Positions 61,509 through 64,000 of a stretch of DNA of 64,000 nucleotides are shown in pieces. Source of the DNA: PALSA-612 sp963704335 (GTDB taxonomy: Bacteria > Actinomycetota > Thermoleophilia > Gaiellales > Gaiellaceae). The translations under genes and the position numbers were made by a program. Positions within the stretch are counted from its first letter, which is position 1. The number at the start of each line of letters is the position of its first letter. The notes under the pieces are model-generated. The model did not search any database. It was not told the origin of the DNA and saw nothing but the letters and a program-made list of their open reading frames with translations. The stretch covers positions 186,001-250,000 of the forward strand of contig OY969889.1 of assembly GCA_963704335.1 (NCBI GenBank), in the 5' to 3' direction.

Positions 61509-63466
61509 CGATCCGACACATCCTGTTCGCCGCTCTCGCTGCGTCGGTCGCACTCACGTCCGGGGCGGCGGCAGGCCCGGCGGCAACGAGCGTGCCGCCG
61601 CCGGTCGGGCGCATCGCGAAGGAGCTTGCAGGTGGAGGAGCCAAGCGCGTGATCGTCTTCGCCTCCGTAGGGGACAAGAGCTATGTGGCCACGGCGGGCA
61701 CTCGCCGCCCGAAGGCAGATCAGCGCTTTCGCGTGGGGAGCGTGACGAAGACGTTCACGGCAACGATCGTGCTCCAGCTCGTCGACGAGGGGAAGCTCGG
61801 CGTCAACAGCACGCTCGGCGACCACGTGCCCGGCGTGGTTCCGAGAGGTAAGGAGATCACGATCCGCCAGCTGCTCCAGCACCAGTCGGGGCTCGTGGAC
61901 TACACGGACCCAGAGTACGAGTCGTGGGGAAAAGACGCGAGCAAGTCGCCGTCGACCCGGCCGATCGACCTCCTGCGCTTCGCGGGCTCCAAGCCGCTGG
62001 CCTTCGAGCCCGGGAGCCAGTGGAGCTACTCGAACACGAACTACATCGCGCTCGGTCTCGTCATCGAGCGGGTCACCGGGCGCTCATACGCCGACGCGCT
62101 CGAGCGACGCATTTTCCAACCGCTCGAGCTCGACGCTACGGAGCTCCCGCAGACGCGGCGCCTGCCGGATCTCGATGACGGCGGCTTCAACCCGAACACT
62201 GCGTGGGCGGCCGGCGCGATCGTCTCGAACGTGCGCGACCTGTCTCGCTTCTACTCGGCCCTCCTGTCCGGCCGGATCCTGTCCGCCAACTCCCTCGCAG
62301 CGATGAAGAAGACGGTCGCTGTCGGCCCTGGTGGTGCGTACGGCCTCGGGCTCGGCTCGATCGGTGTCCGGTGCGGACGCGCGTGGGGCCATGGCGGCGG
62401 CATCCTCGACTACACGACGCTCGCCATCGCAAGTGACAGTGGCGAGCGTGTCGGCGTCGTCTCGATCCACGGACGGCCGGCAGACCAGCAGCCGGACGAG
62501 AGCGCACTCGTGTGTCCCGACTACCGACTCGCGGCGTCCGCGGCAACGCAGCACATCGCCTTCGTCAGACGAGGCGGCATCTACGCAATGAACGCCGACG
62601 GCAGCCGACAACGGCGGCTTGTAGCCGGCAGCGACCCCGCCTGGTCGCCCGACGGACGGAAGATGGCGTTCGTCAGCAGGGGCGCCATCTACGCCATGAG
62701 CGCCGACGGCAGCGGGCAGCGGAGGCTTGCGCGCGGCAGCGCTCCTGTGTGGTCACCCAACGGTCAGAGGATCGCTTTCCTCAGAGGCGGAGCCATCTAC
62801 GCGATGAAGACCGACGGCAGCGGACTTCGGAGACTCGTATCCGGCGGCGACCCTGCCTGGTCACTGGACGGGCAGAGGATCGCGTTCGTGCGTGGCAGCG
62901 GCAACCGCGCCGAGATCTACCTGGTGAACGCCGGCGGCGACGGGCAGCGAAGACTCGCGCGCGGGAGCGACCCGGCCTGGTCGCCCGACGGGCGGAGGAT
63001 CGCCTTCGCAAGGAAGATCGCCTTTCCCAGTGGGGTAGGCGGCAACCTCGCGATCTTCGTCATGAACGCCGACGGCAGCGGGCAGCGGAGGCTGACGCAC
63101 CTGCCGGCACGCGGTAACGCTCCTGCCTGGTCGCCCGACGGGCGGAAGATCACGTTCCAGACGCAGGCAGCCTCCGGCGGGGGAGGCCACAGCTGGCACT
63201 GGTACGGCGTCTCGGTCGTGAACGCGGACGGCAGCGGGCAGCCGAGGCACCTTTCGGGCGGGGAGCCGCTTGAAGATCGAGTACCCCCTGCTGCGCGGCC
63301 TCGCTGGTCGCCCGATGGGCGGATGATCGCCTTCCTCAGCTGGCGGGCCGGCAACTACGACGTCTACGTCATGAACGCCGACGGGAGCGCCCTGACGAAC
63401 GTCACGCGGAGCAGAGCAAAGGAAAGCTCGTTTGCCTGGTCGCCCAGGCAGACGAAAGGGTCATGA
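61505..63466 (+). CDS. Secreted class C beta-lactamase-like serine hydrolase fused to a PD40/TolB-type propeller
   Basis: 653 residues. Signal peptide (RHILFAALAASVALTSGAAAG); serine hydrolase domain (residues 35-345) with S79-V-T-K82 (GSVTKTFTATIVLQL), YSNTNY and the HGGG of AWGHGGGILDYT, like D-aminopeptidases, esterases and AmpC. Residues 350-653 hold about seven repeats of 'DPAWSPDGRxIAF...IYxMNADGSGQRRL', a six- or seven-bladed beta propeller. ATG overlaps the upstream stop by 4 bases (ATGA). An extracellular peptidoglycan- or ester-active enzyme with a binding propeller is likely. Confidence 0.9.
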   Translation: MTIRHILFAALAASVALTSGAAAGPAATSVPPPVGRIAKELAGGGAKRVIVFASVGDKSYVATAGTRRPKADQRFRVGSVTKTFTATIVLQLVDEGKLGVNSTLGDHVPGVVPRGKEITIRQLLQHQSGLVDYTDPEYESWGKDASKSPSTRPIDLLRFAGSKPLAFEPGSQWSYSNTNYIALGLVIERVTGRSYADALERRIFQPLELDATELPQTRRLPDLDDGGFNPNTAWAAGAIVSNVRDLSRFYSALLSGRILSANSLAAMKKTVAVGPGGAYGLGLGSIGVRCGRAWGHGGGILDYTTLAIASDSGERVGVVSIHGRPADQQPDESALVCPDYRLAASAATQHIAFVRRGGIYAMNADGSRQRRLVAGSDPAWSPDGRKMAFVSRGAIYAMSADGSGQRRLARGSAPVWSPNGQRIAFLRGGAIYAMKTDGSGLRRLVSGGDPAWSLDGQRIAFVRGSGNRAEIYLVNAGGDGQRRLARGSDPAWSPDGRRIAFARKIAFPSGVGGNLAIFVMNADGSGQRRLTHLPARGNAPAWSPDGRKITFQTQAASGGGGHSWHWYGVSVVNADGSGQPRHLSGGEPLEDRVPPAARPRWSPDGRMIAFLSWRAGNYDVYVMNADGSALTNVTRSRAKESSFAWSPRQTKGS

Positions 63467-63488
63467 CCCCTTACGGGAGGAGAAACGT

Positions 63489-63971
63489 ATGAAAGCTCGA
63501 CTGGTCACACTCGTCGCGCTCGCGGCGGCGGTCACACTGACCGCTGTTGCAGCTGCCGGCCCAGACGCAGCGAAACAGCGAGTGGCGATTTCGATAAAGG
63601 ACCCCGAGAACGGCACGTTCGTGCTCAGGCCACTGCAGCCCGGGACGCTCAAGCGCGACTCGGGCACGGTGAGCCTCGTCTACAAGGGGCCGACCACCGT
63701 GATGCGCGAGGGGCAGCGCGTTGATATCTATCGGAACACCTACACGCTCAAGAGCAAGCGAGGGAGCATGTCGATTCGGGACCGAACCGAGTTCGTCGAG
63801 GTCTCGAACGAAAAGGTCCCGGGCTTCGATTTCACCCCGGGTGTCGGCATCGGCACGTGGAAGGTCGTGAGCGGGACGGGCGCGTACGCCAAGGTCACTG
63901 GAGGCGGACGGAGTGGCCATCAGGGCCACCCGTGGCTCGTGCAGCAGGAGGGCTTCCTCACTAGTCGATAA
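63489..63971 (+). CDS. Secreted beta-barrel-like protein of unknown function
   Basis: 160 residues, ATG with GGGAGGAG upstream. Signal peptide (KARLVTLVALAAAVTLTAVAAAG), then a beta-rich domain (FVLRPLQPGTLKRDSGTVSLVYKG, GQRVDIYRNTYTLKSKRGSMSIRDRTEFVEVSNE, GIGTWKVVSGTGAYAKVTGGGRSGH), similar in style to allene oxide cyclase barrel-like or dirigent-like 'TGTGxYAxxxGxG' proteins. Probably transcribed with the sigma-factor operon. Confidence 0.72.
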   Translation: MKARLVTLVALAAAVTLTAVAAAGPDAAKQRVAISIKDPENGTFVLRPLQPGTLKRDSGTVSLVYKGPTTVMREGQRVDIYRNTYTLKSKRGSMSIRDRTEFVEVSNEKVPGFDFTPGVGIGTWKVVSGTGAYAKVTGGGRSGHQGHPWLVQQEGFLTSR

Positions 63972-64000
63972 ACCGGCTGCATGAGACGGGCGGCGCGCGC

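Noticed and set aside
62560..63460. Repeats of about 100-120 bp as mobile or CRISPR repeats
   Set aside because: They code for propeller blades (WSPDG ... NADGS) in one open frame.
1..64000. tRNA, rRNA or CRISPR arrays
   Set aside because: I looked for T-loop/anticodon patterns, rRNA stretches and regular repeat-spacer arrays in the gaps and saw none. A tRNAscan/Infernal run would decide.

Overview
The window is high-GC, densely packed bacterial chromosome. Gene content (short HU, RpoD group sigma factor, LivK-type and Dpp-type transport, DUF2630, DUF6457 and DUF6766 genes, many GTG/TTG starts, 4-bp stop/start overlaps) fits a deep-branching actinobacterium such as Thermoleophilia (Gaiellales or Solirubrobacterales). 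That placement is inferred from gene types and composition, not from a search. Many housekeeping genes read in two or three frames that join at a point. The indels cluster at 1-13 kb, 31-36 kb, 51 kb and 58.6-60.5 kb. I read them as base-level assembly errors, not real pseudogenes, and give each such gene its full reconstructed span.

Layout. 1-9.7 kb (mostly minus strand): guaB (cut by the window edge inside an intein), a PfkB sugar-phosphate kinase, a D-Ala-D-Ala carboxypeptidase, a LysM protein, pyrF, the HU gene, pyrE, a roadblock/LC7 protein, yihY, rdgB, an MgtC-type protein, rph and murI. 9.7-13.5 kb: a secreted CocE-like hydrolase, a LivK-type binding protein and a secreted protein of unknown role. 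13.6-21.3 kb: DUF72, glutamine amidotransferase, rhodanese, GST, GNAT, HAD phosphatase, FAH-fold hydrolase, an unusually long CDF metal transporter and an RTX-like secreted protein. 21.3-30.6 kb: two convergent class III nucleotidyl cyclase fusion proteins, HPPD, an EamA exporter, FabL-type enoyl reductase and small hypotheticals. 30.6-38.6 kb: menG, a membrane protein, a coiled-coil protein, xseA/xseB, a cNMP-binding protein, a flippase-like protein with a GT4 glycosyltransferase, and an adenosine deaminase-like protein.

38.6-42.8 kb is an accessory island of visibly lower GC: an IS1595-family transposon of about 1.85 kb with 25-bp terminal inverted repeats, two passenger genes and a 47-residue basic ORF, then an HD-GYP protein and a LuxR-type regulator. 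42.9-48.9 kb is a five-gene oligopeptide/dipeptide ABC operon. 49-54.6 kb holds the primary sigma factor, topoisomerase I, an acyltransferase and a 5'-3' exonuclease. 54.6-64 kb holds a deacetylase, a three-gene cobalt nitrile hydratase/thiocyanate hydrolase-like operon with a naturally split beta chain, DUF1428, VOC, DUF2630 and DUF6766 genes, a methyltransferase, and an ECF sigma / membrane protein / beta-lactamase-propeller operon.

The best candidates for novelty are the intein in the IMP dehydrogenase catalytic loop, the split-beta hydratase operon with a His/Asp-rich alpha N-terminus, the passenger-carrying IS1595 element, the cyclase fused to a hydrolase fold lacking its nucleophile, the CDF transporter with three tandem C-terminal domains, and the sigma-factor-linked beta-lactamase/PD40 fusion.
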